A stretch of DNA of 42,111 nucleotides from an uncultured Selenomonadaceae bacterium (lineage in GTDB: Bacteria > Bacillota > Negativicutes > Selenomonadales > Selenomonadaceae). Below are positions 8,789 through 18,000 of the stretch, in pieces. Position numbers and translations under genes: made by a program. How positions within the stretch are numbered: position 1 is the first letter of the stretch; every line of letters begins with the position of its first letter. The stretch is from the NCBI GenBank assembly GCA_905234195.1, contig CAJOFR010000014.1, positions 1-42,111 of the forward strand, given 5' to 3'. The notes under the pieces are model-generated. The model ran no database searches. It was not told the origin of the DNA and saw only the letters and a list, made by a program, of their open reading frames with translations.

Positions 8789-8816
8789 ATTATACATTTT
8801 CTGAAGTAAAAAACAA
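8789..8816 (-). promoter_or_regulatory. Promoter of the FrnE-like/MBL pair
   Basis: On the minus strand there is TTGTTT (8811-8816), a 16-base spacer and TATAAT (8789-8794). It sits about 30 bases before the TTG start at 8757. Confidence 0.5.
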
Positions 8817-8837
8817 GAACACGAAAGGAGTTTTCAA

Positions 8838-9425
8838 ATGGCTCAAAACAAAGTTTTTGCTTTTCTCGGTCCGCATTGTTCGGGCAAGTCGACAATGGTT
8901 TCGCAACTTATGTCAATGGGCGTTCATTATGTGCCGACAATCACGACGAAATATTTTGACGACCGCTACGCTTACAAGCGCAGACTTTTCCGCACGGTTA
9001 AGCCCGACGAATATTCCGCCGAAAAGTTTATCGTCAATAATTCTTATCAAGGAAACTCGTACGGGATTCGCAAGGCTGATATTCTCCAGTCTTACCAGCA
9101 GCACAAAATTAGCATGATGATTATGATGGACACCGCCGGAATAAAACAGCTGTCGAAGTTTATCAATCAAGACCTCGTGACGATTTTTTTGATGATTAAC
9201 GACGAAGTTTTTGTCGAAAGGATGTTGCGCGGCGGTTGCTCGAATGACGAGATTAAATATTACGTTGAGTACGCTGACAGCAACAAAGAGTTTGAACATT
9301 GGAAAGACGTTGATTTTGTCGTGAAAAATACTGCTTCGGCGCGTGTGGCTCTTGAACAAATTTTGGCGATTATGGGGCTTGTGACTCTGGTGCCTCAAGC
9401 AGATTTCGACAAGCTCGTTAAATAG
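8838..9425 (+). CDS. P-loop kinase, guanylate-kinase-like
   Basis: The 195-residue protein has a Walker A motif GPHCSGKST at residues 11-19. It then shows a guanylate-kinase-like layout: TITTKYFDDRYAYKRR with arginines suited to phosphate binding, an aromatic/glycine stretch NSYQGNSYGI, and MMIMMDTAG as the strand before a hydrophobic core. It lacks the full canonical GMP-binding signature, so the substrate is uncertain; a nucleotide kinase or signalling ATPase is possible. An AAGGAG site precedes the ATG by 8 bases. It is transcribed divergently from the FrnE-like gene and stands alone, followed by a multi-hairpin repeat. Confidence 0.65.
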   Translation: MAQNKVFAFLGPHCSGKSTMVSQLMSMGVHYVPTITTKYFDDRYAYKRRLFRTVKPDEYSAEKFIVNNSYQGNSYGIRKADILQSYQQHKISMMIMMDTAGIKQLSKFINQDLVTIFLMINDEVFVERMLRGGCSNDEIKYYVEYADSNKEFEHWKDVDFVVKNTASARVALEQILAIMGLVTLVPQADFDKLVK

Positions 9426-9484
9426 GGTTTAGGGATTAGAAATTTTTTCTTTACAAAAATTTTTTCTCTCTTTAAATCTAGCAT

Positions 9485-9574
9485 CTTCTTTTCTTTTGGC
9501 GCAAAAGAAAAGAAGCAAAAGAAAACTGCCCGCAGAGGTCCCAAATGCGGGCGGCCGCACGTCCTTGTGCGGCC
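9485..9574 (-). repeat. Multi-hairpin dispersed element, diverged copy E
   Basis: Three hairpins follow each other. H1 at 9485-9515 has 13-14 paired bases of CTTCTTTTCTTTTG type. H2 at 9528-9552 has GCCCGCA/TGCGGGC. H3 at 9553-9574 has GGCCGCAC/GTGCGGCC. The order and spacing match the near-identical copies A-D, but the H2 and H3 stems differ by paired substitutions. On the minus strand H2 is followed by TTTTCTTTTGC, so it may terminate the beta-lactamase-fold gene ending at 9630. TTAGGGA-like words flank it on both sides. Confidence 0.75.
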
Positions 9575-9629
9575 TCTTTCATTTACAAAAAATTTTCTAA
9601 TCCTTAATCTCTAACCACTAGCCACTAGA

Positions 9630-10586
9630 TTAGTTTTTGTAGACGACGAATTGAGCGAATTTTTTCATGCTCTCAATCACAATCGATTCGCCGATAAAAC
9701 CTTCGGAAGTTATAACTAAAATTACATCGCCGCGCGTGCCGCCGAAAATAATTCCGCCGTCGTCGTAAATCCCGTCAATGGCTCCGGTTTTGTGCGCAAT
9801 AATTTTCCCGGGCAAAGCGGCGGGAAAACAATCGCGGTCGCGCTGACCTTTCAAGTAGCTAATCATCGTGGCGTCATAAATATCGCCCACGCATTCATAG
9901 TTGCGGAGTTTCAAGAAAAAATTTCCGAGATCCCTGACCGAAGTGAGATTCGCCCCGACGACCGGAGTTTTCAAAGTCCCCTGCATCATCGGGCTCTGCA
10001 ATTTCGTATCGATATAGCCGTTTTTCTGAATGTATTCGTTAATTTTTTGCATGCCGATAAAATCAATTAACATGTTCGTCGCGGTGTTGTCGCTCTCGAC
10101 AATCATATAATTTATCAGCGTCGAAATTTCAAACTCGGTGCCGGCGGCGTAAGCCGAAATAACTCCCGCGCCTCCAACCTTGTCGTAGTCGCTCATTGCC
10201 AATTTTTGCTGAAGGGAAATATTTCCGTCCTTGACTTCTTGCATAATCGTCGCCATGATAAAAATTTTAATCATGCTCGCCGAACGAACCTGACGAGAAT
10301 TGTATATAAAAGGTCGCGGATTTTTTTCCGGATAAGCAATATAAACCGAATACGCGCTGCCGTCATTCAAAATTTTTTGGACGGATTCATACATACCCTC
10401 AAAAAGTTTTTCGTAAGTTGGTGGGGGCTCTATTTTTTTTGGAACTGATTTCGCGGCGGGGATCGGCAATAATTTTCCCGTCGGCGTCATTTCGGAATTA
10501 TTTCCCTCGAAAAAGAATGACGAGCAAAAAATTGCGCCGGCTATCACCGCTGCCGAAAACATTACTAGAAATAATTTCTGCATCAT
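9630..10586 (-). CDS. Serine beta-lactamase/penicillin-binding-fold protein, membrane-anchored or secreted (copy 1)
   Basis: The 318-residue protein has an N-terminal hydrophobic segment (about 4-25), so it acts outside the membrane. The acyl-serine fold motifs are present: SMIK (S-x-x-K), SDN in VESDNTATN, and HKTG in HKTGAIDG. By eye, the omega-loop position of class A Glu166 aligns to Asp in IDTKL and the usual Asn is Gln, so efficient beta-lactam hydrolysis is doubtful. Members of this family (beta-lactamase2) are often peptidoglycan-related hydrolases of unknown role. It follows its paralogue by 15 bases and has no clear ribosome site before ATG ATG, so translation may depend on coupling. 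Confidence 0.72.
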   Translation of the reverse strand: MMQKLFLVMFSAAVIAGAIFCSSFFFEGNNSEMTPTGKLLPIPAAKSVPKKIEPPPTYEKLFEGMYESVQKILNDGSAYSVYIAYPEKNPRPFIYNSRQVRSASMIKIFIMATIMQEVKDGNISLQQKLAMSDYDKVGGAGVISAYAAGTEFEISTLINYMIVESDNTATNMLIDFIGMQKINEYIQKNGYIDTKLQSPMMQGTLKTPVVGANLTSVRDLGNFFLKLRNYECVGDIYDATMISYLKGQRDRDCFPAALPGKIIAHKTGAIDGIYDDGGIIFGGTRGDVILVITSEGFIGESIVIESMKKFAQFVVYKN

Positions 10587-10601
10587 TTTTTAATTAACTT
10601 A

Positions 10602-11507
10602 TTAGTAAACGACGTACTGCGCGAATTTTTTCATGCGCCCTATCACGGTTTTTTCGCCGGTGAAATTTTCAGTCATCATGACCAAAATCGCATCGCCCTT
10701 CGGTCCGCCGTAAATAATCCCGCCTTCGTCGAAGAGCCCGACGAGCGCGCCGGTTTTATGCGCGATTTTCAGACCGGGCAGAGCGGTATTGAGGCATTCG
10801 GTGTCAGTCTGCGCGAGCAAAAATTCCAGCATGACATCATCGCATTCGCGGCTGACGCACTCGTGATTATAAATCTTGCGGAAAATTTCGCCGAGATCCT
10901 TAGCCGAAGAATAATTTTCGCGTCCGGCGTAAATCGCGTTCATATCCATCATCTTGCGGCGCAAAATCGTATCGCCGTAACCTTTTTCCTTCACGTAATC
11001 GTTAATTGTATCCATGCCGACCAAATCAATAATCATGTTCGTAGCGGTGTTGTCGCTGTGAGTTATCATGAGTTTCAAGACGGTGCGCAGGGGGAGTTGC
11101 GTGCCGGAAGCATAGCCGCCCAAAATTCCCGCGCCGCCGACTTTGTCATAAGAATGGAGAGTCAAATTTTGATCAAGGGATAAATTTCCGTCCTTGACAA
11201 TTTCCATCGTGGTGGCAAGGATAAAAACTTTAATCATACTTGCCGCGCGCATGGGCTTGGAATTATAAAGGAAGGGCGTCGAAGTTTTTTGCGGGTAGGC
11301 GACATAAACGGCGTATTCGCTGCCGTCGTTCAGCGTATTGTAAATCGCGTTTTGCATCCCCGCATAAATATTTTCGTCGGCGGGCGCGGCACTGGCGACC
11401 GAAATATTTTTTTCTTCGACAGATTTTTCGCTGGAATCTTTAAATAAACTAAGCGCGCCAAAAATCAAAGCGACTGTCATTGCCGCAAAGAATAATTTTA
11501 TTTTCAC
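10602..11507 (-). CDS. Serine beta-lactamase/penicillin-binding-fold protein, membrane-anchored or secreted (copy 2)
   Basis: This 301-residue paralogue of the next gene shares the same order of motifs: an N-terminal hydrophobic segment (about 3-20), SMIK in ASMIKVF, SDN in THSDNTATN and HKTG in HKTGALVG. The omega-loop position also shows Asp (GDTIL) rather than the class A Glu, with Arg at the Asn position. The two proteins align over most of their length, which points to a tandem duplication. The start is GTG at 11505-11507 behind AAGGAGG. The gene lies 23 bases after the restriction endonuclease stop on the same strand, probably in one transcript. Confidence 0.72.
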   Translation of the reverse strand: MKIKLFFAAMTVALIFGALSLFKDSSEKSVEEKNISVASAAPADENIYAGMQNAIYNTLNDGSEYAVYVAYPQKTSTPFLYNSKPMRAASMIKVFILATTMEIVKDGNLSLDQNLTLHSYDKVGGAGILGGYASGTQLPLRTVLKLMITHSDNTATNMIIDLVGMDTINDYVKEKGYGDTILRRKMMDMNAIYAGRENYSSAKDLGEIFRKIYNHECVSRECDDVMLEFLLAQTDTECLNTALPGLKIAHKTGALVGLFDEGGIIYGGPKGDAILVMMTENFTGEKTVIGRMKKFAQYVVY

Positions 11508-11530
11508 GAAACGATGCCTCCTTCAAAAAT

Positions 11531-12598
11531 TTAAATCAAATTTCTAATGTCCTCAACAAAATTATTCAAGGGACGCACATAATTTTTCATGCCCGGATGC
11601 GCCGCACATCTCCGGTAAGTTTCGCCGGAGTCAGGCAGATAAAAAACTTGCCCCTGTTCGCCCAGCCTAACAATTTTGTCATCGGATAAATCTTTGTCGA
11701 AAGTTATCAAGTGCCAAAGTTCTCGAATTTTAAAATGAGAAAGCGTCCCTCTGTCCGCTTGACTTAATTGTTTCCAGCGTTCCCGCAACGTCCGCTTGCA
11801 ACTGATCCCGACAATCCAGCCATCTTTGCATTTAAACCATTTGTCAACCTCAATATCTTGGTCAAAATGACTTGGTTTGCTCGCCGACTTGAAACCGTAA
11901 TAATCGAAAATAAAATCCGCAACCGTTTCCAGCGAAGTGCCGCCACGAGATTTTCTTTTTTGTCCGAGACGTCTTTCAAATTCTTGAACAAACGCAGTTA
12001 AAATTATGTTATCGTCGAAACTGCTGTGAGAAATATTTAGTCCCGACAAATTTTCTACAAGCTTTGTAAATTCCTCCACGACCAAAGCGCGCTCAATATC
12101 AAGACAACCTTTCAATCCCAAATTGTCCCATGTTTCAATCAGCATTCCAATTTTTTCTTGACCGAACGTATCGAGAATATTTTTAGCCGCCCTTTCGCAA
12201 AATTGTTTGTCGTTCGTCGGAACACTTGCAAGCGCGTGATTAATCGGCACGACGACATATCTCATCGCGATACAAAAAATCGTCACGTCGTCAATCGTTT
12301 TTATATCCCTTTCCAGCTGATTCGCCAGATTAATCGACAAATTATAAGCCTTAGTTTTAGGATTAGTCATGCTAACAATTTCATTCGTCAAAGTTTTTTT
12401 GAGTAGCAAAAATTTATCTTCGTCGGAAAAATTTTTCTGCGCCGTCAAAGTTTCCAAAATCGAAACGAGATTCAGCAAGGATTTTTCTTTGAGTTTACAC
12501 ATCGCCCCGAATTGGTCAGTATTCAAAAGGTAGCGGGAAAACCAGTACAGATTCTTGAACGGACTCCCTTGTATTTTCGCGTGAACTGTTTCCGTCAT
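11531..12598 (-). CDS. Type II restriction endonuclease, PD-(D/E)XK type
   Basis: The C-terminal third carries a PD-(D/E)XK-like core: SLETVADFIFDYYGF as the leading helix, DIEVDKW near residue 247 and GWIVGISCKRTLRERWKQ near 260-277 with the catalytic-lysine region. CKRTLRERW-type segments occur in several type II enzymes. The N-terminal 200 residues are helical and probably bind DNA or form the dimer. The frame is open to 12664, but the best start is ATG at 12596-12598 behind GAGGAGG, giving 355 residues. It overlaps the methyltransferase gene by 83 bases in another frame. The recognition sequence cannot be read from sequence. Confidence 0.75.
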   Translation of the reverse strand: MTETVHAKIQGSPFKNLYWFSRYLLNTDQFGAMCKLKEKSLLNLVSILETLTAQKNFSDEDKFLLLKKTLTNEIVSMTNPKTKAYNLSINLANQLERDIKTIDDVTIFCIAMRYVVVPINHALASVPTNDKQFCERAAKNILDTFGQEKIGMLIETWDNLGLKGCLDIERALVVEEFTKLVENLSGLNISHSSFDDNIILTAFVQEFERRLGQKRKSRGGTSLETVADFIFDYYGFKSASKPSHFDQDIEVDKWFKCKDGWIVGISCKRTLRERWKQLSQADRGTLSHFKIRELWHLITFDKDLSDDKIVRLGEQGQVFYLPDSGETYRRCAAHPGMKNYVRPLNNFVEDIRNLI

Positions 12599-13364
12599 TC
12601 CGCCAATCCTCCTCGCCGTCGATTCTCTTTCTTGCAAGCTCGCAATACTTGAGAGATTTTTCAATCAAGATAAAATTCCTGCCGAATTTTTTTGCGGACA
12701 CCGCCGTTGTTCCCGAACCCGCGAAAGGATCCAAAATAATTTGCCCCGTCGTGCTGGAAACAATTTTGTCGATAAGCTCTTCAGGGAAAGGCGCGGGGTG
12801 GGGGTTTTTCATCTCCTGCTTGACTTCCCAAACGTCGGTGTTTTTATTCGCGCCCTTCGCCAGCCTGAAAGATTTATTGCACAGGAGATAAATTTGCTCG
12901 GTCGTCGGCAAAAAATATCCCGGATTAAAATTAATTGCGCCGCTCCTTTTCCAAATGATAATCTGCCGAAGAGGAAAGCCCTTCAAAATTTCGCCTCTGT
13001 CCTCCAACAAACCATTCTGCACGCGATTTTTATTGTTGTAAAAAATTGCGCCGTCGTCCTTAATAATCCTGCACATCTCGGCGACGCATTCCCTCTGCCA
13101 AAAAATATATTCGTCGTAAGGCAAATTGTCCTCGTATTCCTCGTAGCCGTTTTTAATCGCCGCGTTCTTCCACTTGCCCGTCCGCGTATTTTTCTTCAAG
13201 CCGTTGCCGGTGGAGTTCAGCAAATTATACGGCGGCGAAGTAATCACGACGTCTACGCACTTTTCGGGAAGGGTGCGCATTACCTGCAGACAATCGCCGT
13301 GAATAATTTTGTCAAGACAATTTTCCGGAGAAATTTCCCCGTCAAAATTAATAATGTCCGTCAT
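12516..13364 (-). CDS. Site-specific DNA methyltransferase, beta class (m4C or m6A)
   Basis: Catalytic motif IV TSPPYN is at residues 42-47 and the SAM-binding motif LDPFAGSGTT at about 211-220. With motif IV before motif I this is a beta-class amino-methyltransferase. A TSPPY form is commoner in N4-cytosine enzymes, but N6-adenine cannot be excluded. The protein has 282 residues; the last 30 or so, after ARKRIDGEE, are encoded in the region shared with the endonuclease and may be a dispensable tail. It precedes its presumed partner endonuclease, so methylation can be established before cutting. A GAGGAG site lies 12 bases before the ATG. Confidence 0.88.
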   Translation of the reverse strand: MTDIINFDGEISPENCLDKIIHGDCLQVMRTLPEKCVDVVITSPPYNLLNSTGNGLKKNTRTGKWKNAAIKNGYEEYEDNLPYDEYIFWQRECVAEMCRIIKDDGAIFYNNKNRVQNGLLEDRGEILKGFPLRQIIIWKRSGAINFNPGYFLPTTEQIYLLCNKSFRLAKGANKNTDVWEVKQEMKNPHPAPFPEELIDKIVSSTTGQIILDPFAGSGTTAVSAKKFGRNFILIEKSLKYCELARKRIDGEEDWRNDGNSSRENTRESVQESVLVFPLPFEY

Positions 13365-13380
13365 TTAAGGACCGCTCTCC

Positions 13381-14259
13381 TCATTTTATCCGCGCGTCAA
13401 ACTTTTCAATCATCTTGACCGGATGATATGATTCCTTCGCCCTGCGGAGACCCTCCAGCCCCAAATCTTCTTCGGCCCACTCGTTCGCAACAAAAGCCTG
13501 ATTAATTGCCGTGTACGCGCCGCGAATTTCGGGGTCAGCTTTTTCGACGTGAATAACCGCCGTGTCAGAATTGAATTGCTCGCCGAAAGTGAACGCTGCA
13601 ATTTTCCCGCCGAGAAGTATCGCGCCGCCCTTCAGCTTGAACGCGTCGAAGTCGTCAAAAATTTCGTGAATCGCCGCCTGCTCGTAATTAACGTTAATGT
13701 CGTCGGGATTCTCCACGCGGTACACTTCACACCACTGATTCAAAAATTCGCGGCACTGCGGAATAATTTCTGCGGTTATCGGCAAATATTCCGCCGTCGG
13801 ATAATCTTTCCAAAACTGCCGCACGTGATTTTTCTTGCCGTGAAATTTTCTCCCCGACAAATTTATCAAGTCGTCCGCAAGATAAGCATAGTCGGCAACG
13901 TCGCGGTCGGAAGTAATTTCAAACTGCGCGTCGGGAAATTTTTTCAGCTCGTCGACGAAAAATTTTTCCAGCGCGAAAAATTTAAAATCCCTGCCGCTAT
14001 TTTCACCCAACTGAAGAATTTTTGCAATAGCCGCTTGAAATTTTTCCGGCGCACAAATCGGCTGCCACGCAAAAAATTTTTCCTCGTTCACCGTGAAAAT
14101 AAAAAGCGTGTCGTCCTCCGCCGCCCACTGCACGTCATAGCGGTCGCGCCACATAAAAAAATTCGTGAAGTTGTGCTTGGAACTCTCGTAGTAGCCCGCG
14201 TCATAAAATTTATCAAAAATATTCTTGTCCTTCTTTTCAAGCTTCTTTAACTCTATGAT
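13381..14259 (-). CDS. DUF2156-family protein (phosphatidylglycerol lysyltransferase C-terminal-like acyltransferase) with a non-AUG start
   Basis: The protein resembles the soluble GNAT-like DUF2156 group, related to the catalytic half of MprF. Typical features are NFTNFFMWRDRYDVQW near the N-terminus, SGRKFHGKKNHVRQF in the middle and a final YHPVKMIEKF. The first ATG (14154) lies inside the conserved NFTNLFMWRD-like block. The same frame remains open back to a TAA at 14278, and the extra codons encode IELKKLEKKDKNIFDKFYD and then the expected motif. No ATG, GTG or TTG exists there, so translation probably starts at ATC (14257-14259) or ATA (14254-14256) behind AGGGAGAGG, giving about 292 residues, normal for the family. 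It lies between the CCG-domain gene and the methyltransferase. Confidence 0.75.
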   Translation of the reverse strand: MIELKKLEKKDKNIFDKFYDAGYYESSKHNFTNFFMWRDRYDVQWAAEDDTLFIFTVNEEKFFAWQPICAPEKFQAAIAKILQLGENSGRDFKFFALEKFFVDELKKFPDAQFEITSDRDVADYAYLADDLINLSGRKFHGKKNHVRQFWKDYPTAEYLPITAEIIPQCREFLNQWCEVYRVENPDDINVNYEQAAIHEIFDDFDAFKLKGGAILLGGKIAAFTFGEQFNSDTAVIHVEKADPEIRGAYTAINQAFVANEWAEEDLGLEGLRRAKESYHPVKMIEKFDARIK

Positions 14260-14277
14260 GTCCCTCTCCCTAAAAAT

Positions 14278-15012
14278 TTAATCGAACAAAAGTTGCGCGA
14301 GATGAAAAGCGTTTTTGCCTCCGAGTTTCAAGCCGCGAACGCAATAATGACAGTACGCCGCAACTTTTTCCGTCGGGATTTTCGCGCAATAATCCTCCAT
14401 CAATTTTTTCTTTTCCTCCGGCGTGTGCTCTTGAAACAATCCCTGCGCGCCGTACAAAAATCTTTTCGGCGCAAGTTTCGGATTGCGCGGCGGCTGCGGC
14501 TGATAAAGTGAATACCCACAAAATTTTGTCCGCTCGAAATTTTCTTCCAGCTCGACAATCTCAAAATTCATCCGCCGCAAAATTTCTCGAACGGCATCTT
14601 GTTCCGCGCGATTTTCTTTTTGCCGCCAACAATCCTGCACCGTAATTTTTTCGCCGCCGTGATTTTTGTACTGAAAATTTTCGTCCTCAAGAATCAATTC
14701 CCAAATCGATTGGCAATTAATTTCGGGATGACGCTCCTCAAAAATCGCCGAACAGTTATGACAAATGGAAACCATTGTATCGCCCGCCGAAAATTTTTCG
14801 TAGTGCGGAATATTTTTCCACTCGTCGCGATACCAATCCGGCATGCGCTCCTCGAATTCCTTGACCTTGTACTTTTCCACGCAACAGCGAATCACGGGCA
14901 AATCAAATCGTTCGCGCACGTAATTTTGGACTTTGCGGCTAAGCTCCGGATATTCCTCCGTGAAAACGCAACTCGCCACGAAAAATTTTTGTCCCATGTC
15001 AAACGCCCCCAT
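14278..15012 (-). CDS. Cysteine-rich CCG-domain-like protein (HdrB/LutA-type), probable Fe-S binding
   Basis: The 244-residue protein shows a two-fold cysteine pattern like CCG domains of heterodisulfide reductase subunit B and relatives. The first repeat has SCVF, IRCC and ICHNC. The second has VQDCWR (in place of HDPC), FCGY (in place of CCG) and YCHYC. The segment AVREILRRMNFEIVELEE fits the helix and strand before the second CCG. Such domains bind an unusual 4Fe-4S cluster and pass electrons in thiol or lactate oxidation. No flavin or HdrA-like partner is nearby, so the reaction is unknown. It starts at ATG 15012 or 14997, 12-27 bases after purL, and its stop sets the limit for the following DUF2156 frame. 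Confidence 0.6.
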   Translation of the reverse strand: MGAFDMGQKFFVASCVFTEEYPELSRKVQNYVRERFDLPVIRCCVEKYKVKEFEERMPDWYRDEWKNIPHYEKFSAGDTMVSICHNCSAIFEERHPEINCQSIWELILEDENFQYKNHGGEKITVQDCWRQKENRAEQDAVREILRRMNFEIVELEENFERTKFCGYSLYQPQPPRNPKLAPKRFLYGAQGLFQEHTPEEKKKLMEDYCAKIPTEKVAAYCHYCVRGLKLGGKNAFHLAQLLFD

Positions 15013-15024
15013 GAAAAAATTTTC

Positions 15025-18000
15025 TCAACTGAAATAATTCACGCCGGATTCAAAAAGCTTTTGGTCTTTGTCGCCTGGAATATTTTTGCAGACATTTTCG
15101 CCGATACGTTCGGAGTGCCCCATTTTGCCGAAAATTTTTCCGTCCGCGCTGGTAATTCCTTCAATCGCAAGCGCAGAACCGTTTGGATTAAAAGGCAGTT
15201 CGTTCGTCGGCTCGTCGTCAAAATCAACGTACTGCGTCGCAATTTGCCCGGCGTCGGATAATTTTTTCAGCCATGTTTCGTTCGCAACAAACCGCCCTTC
15301 GCCGTGCGAAACAGCCACCGTGTGGACGTCGCCGACAGAATTCCCTGCAAGCCACGCAGATAAATTACTCGTTACGCGCGTGCGAACCATTTGGCTTACG
15401 TGACGACCAAGAGAATTGTGCGTCAAAGTCGGCGAATCATTTTCCAGCTCGCGAATTTCGCCGTAGGGGAGCAAGCCGAGTTTGACCAGAGCTTGAAAGC
15501 CATTGCAAATCCCCAAAATCAAACCGTCGCGATTTTTCAGCAGGCGCATGACTTCTTCAGCAATGCGCGGATTTCTGAACATCGCCGCGATAAATTTCCC
15601 CGACCCGTCCGGCTCGTCGCCGCCGCTGAATCCGCCCGGCAACATGATTATCTGCGAATTTTTAATCTCTTCCGCCATCGCCGCGATACTTTCTTCGACG
15701 GCACCCGGCGTCAAATTCCTAATCACAAAAATTTTCGGCTCGGCTCCTGCGCGCCGCCAAACCTTCGCGCTGTCGTATTCGCAATTCGTTCCCGGGAAAA
15801 CCGGAATGAAAACGCGCGGCTTTGCAATTTTTATCGTCGCCTTGCTCAAAAATTCCGCCTTGTGCAAATTTGTTTCGACGCTGAATTTTTCGGCAGTCTT
15901 GACGCGCGTCGGGAAAATTTTTTCCAGCGGCTCAGCCCAAACTTTTTTTATCTCGTCAAGCGAAATTTCAACGTCGCCGATTTTAATTCGCGCGTCGTCA
16001 ATCGTCTCGCCCAGCTCCGGAAAATCCAGCTCGACGCCCGCCGCCGCCTCAAGAATCAAGCCGCCGTAATTCTTTTCAAAAAGTTTAACAGTCTCGTCGA
16101 AACGAAAACCGATATCGTTGCCAATCGCCATTTTGGAAATCGCTTCACCGACGCCGCCCACGCCGACAGCCGCCGCCGAAATAATTTTGCCGCAACTGAT
16201 ATATTCGTGAACCTTCGCAAATTTTTTCTTCAGCTCGCGGAAAATCGGCACGTTAAATTCATCGCGAACACACTCGACAAGATAAATTTTGTTGCCCGCC
16301 ATTTTGAACTCCGGCGAAATAATTTTATCCGCGTCCACCGGCGCAACCGCAAAACTGACCAGCGTCGGCGGGACGTTCAGATTTTCAAAAGTTCCGCTCA
16401 TAGAATCCTTGCCGCCGATTGCCGCCACGCCGAAATTTTTTTGCGCCTTGTACGCGCCCAACAACGCCGCCAAAGGTTTTCCCCATTTCGCGGGAACTTT
16501 TTCCAGCCGCTCGAAGTACTCTTGAAAAGTCAGGTAGGCTTTTGAAAAATCCGCGCCCATTGCCGTCAGTTTCGCCAAACTCGAAGTCACCGCATCTATC
16601 GCGCCGTGATACGGGCTCCACTCCGAAATTTTCGCGTCAAACCCAAAAGTCATCGCCGTCGCGGTTTTCGTCTCGCCCTCCGTCGGAATTTTCGCCGTCA
16701 TACCTTCCGCCGGCGTCAGCTGATTTTTTCCGCCAAAGGGCATCAAAATTGTCGCCGCGCCTATCGTCGAATCAAAACGCTCGACCAATCCTTTTTGACT
16801 GCAGACGTTGAGTTTTTGCAAATTTTTCAGCCACGCGCTCTTGACGTCGTCCGACAAACTCGTACGCGAATATTTTTCGACGTTGGAAATTTTCGCCGTG
16901 ACGTGTTGCTTGACTCCGTTCGTGTCAAAAAATTTTCTGCTGACGCTGACAATCTCCACGCCGCGCCAATTCATGACAAGACGATTATTATCAGTGATTT
17001 CCGCCACGACGTACGCCTCAAGATTTTCCGCGTCGGCAAAATTTATAAAAGTTTCCACGTCGTCCGGACTCAACACAACCGCCATGCGCTCCTGCGATTC
17101 AGAAATTGCAAGCTCCGTCCCGTCAAGCCCGTCATATTTTTTGCGAACCGCGTCGAGATTTATTTTGAGACCTTCGGCAAGCTCGCCCACAGCCACCGCA
17201 ACGCCGCCCGCGCCAAAATCATTGCAACGTTTAATCAGGCGGCTTACTTTCGGATTTCTGAACAACCGCTGAATTTTTCTTTCAGTGGGCGCATTTCCCT
17301 TTTGCACTTCCGCGCCGCTCTTCGTCAATGAATCCGCCGTGTGCACCTTGCTGGAGCCGGTCGCCCCACCAATTCCGTCGCGCCCCGTCCTTCCGCCGAG
17401 CAACACCACAAAATCACCGGCGACAGGTTTATTTCTCACGACGTTTGACTTTGGAGCGGCGGCAATAACCGCGCCGATTTCCATTCTCTTCGCAAGATAA
17501 CCGGCGTGATAAATTTCGCGAACCTGCCCCGTTGCAAGCCCAATCTGATTTCCGTAGGAGCTATAGCCCTGCGCCGCACCACGAGTAATTTTTTTCTGCG
17601 GAAGTTTTCCGGGCAGAGTTTCGGCAAGAGATTTTCGAGGATCAGCCGCGCCCGTCACGCGCATTGCTTGATAAACAAAAGACCTGCCGCTAAGAGGATC
17701 CCTAATCGCCCCGCCCAGACAAGTTGCCGCGCCGCCGAAAGGCTCAATCTCCGTCGGGTGATTATGCGTCTCGTTTTTGAACATGACCAGCCAATCTTGC
17801 GGCTGCCCGTCAATTTCGGCGGTGATGTTTATGCTGCAAGCGTTAATCTCTTCGGATTCGTCAAGCCCCTTCAAAATTCCGTCGCGCTTTAAAATTTTCG
17901 CGCCTATCGTTCCCAAATCCATTAAGCTGACGTCGCGCGGTGAATCGCCATAAATTTTTTCACGCTCGGCAAGATAATCGCGGAAGGTGTTTTCAATTTC

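Noticed and set aside
9630-11507. Acquired beta-lactam resistance genes
   Set aside because: The motifs are of the broad fold only, the class A glutamate is not seen, and the genes sit in a chromosomal operon without mobile signs.
12599-12664. Earlier start of the restriction endonuclease
   Set aside because: No ribosome site at 12664, while ATG 12598 has GAGGAGG; the extension only lengthens the overlap with the methyltransferase.
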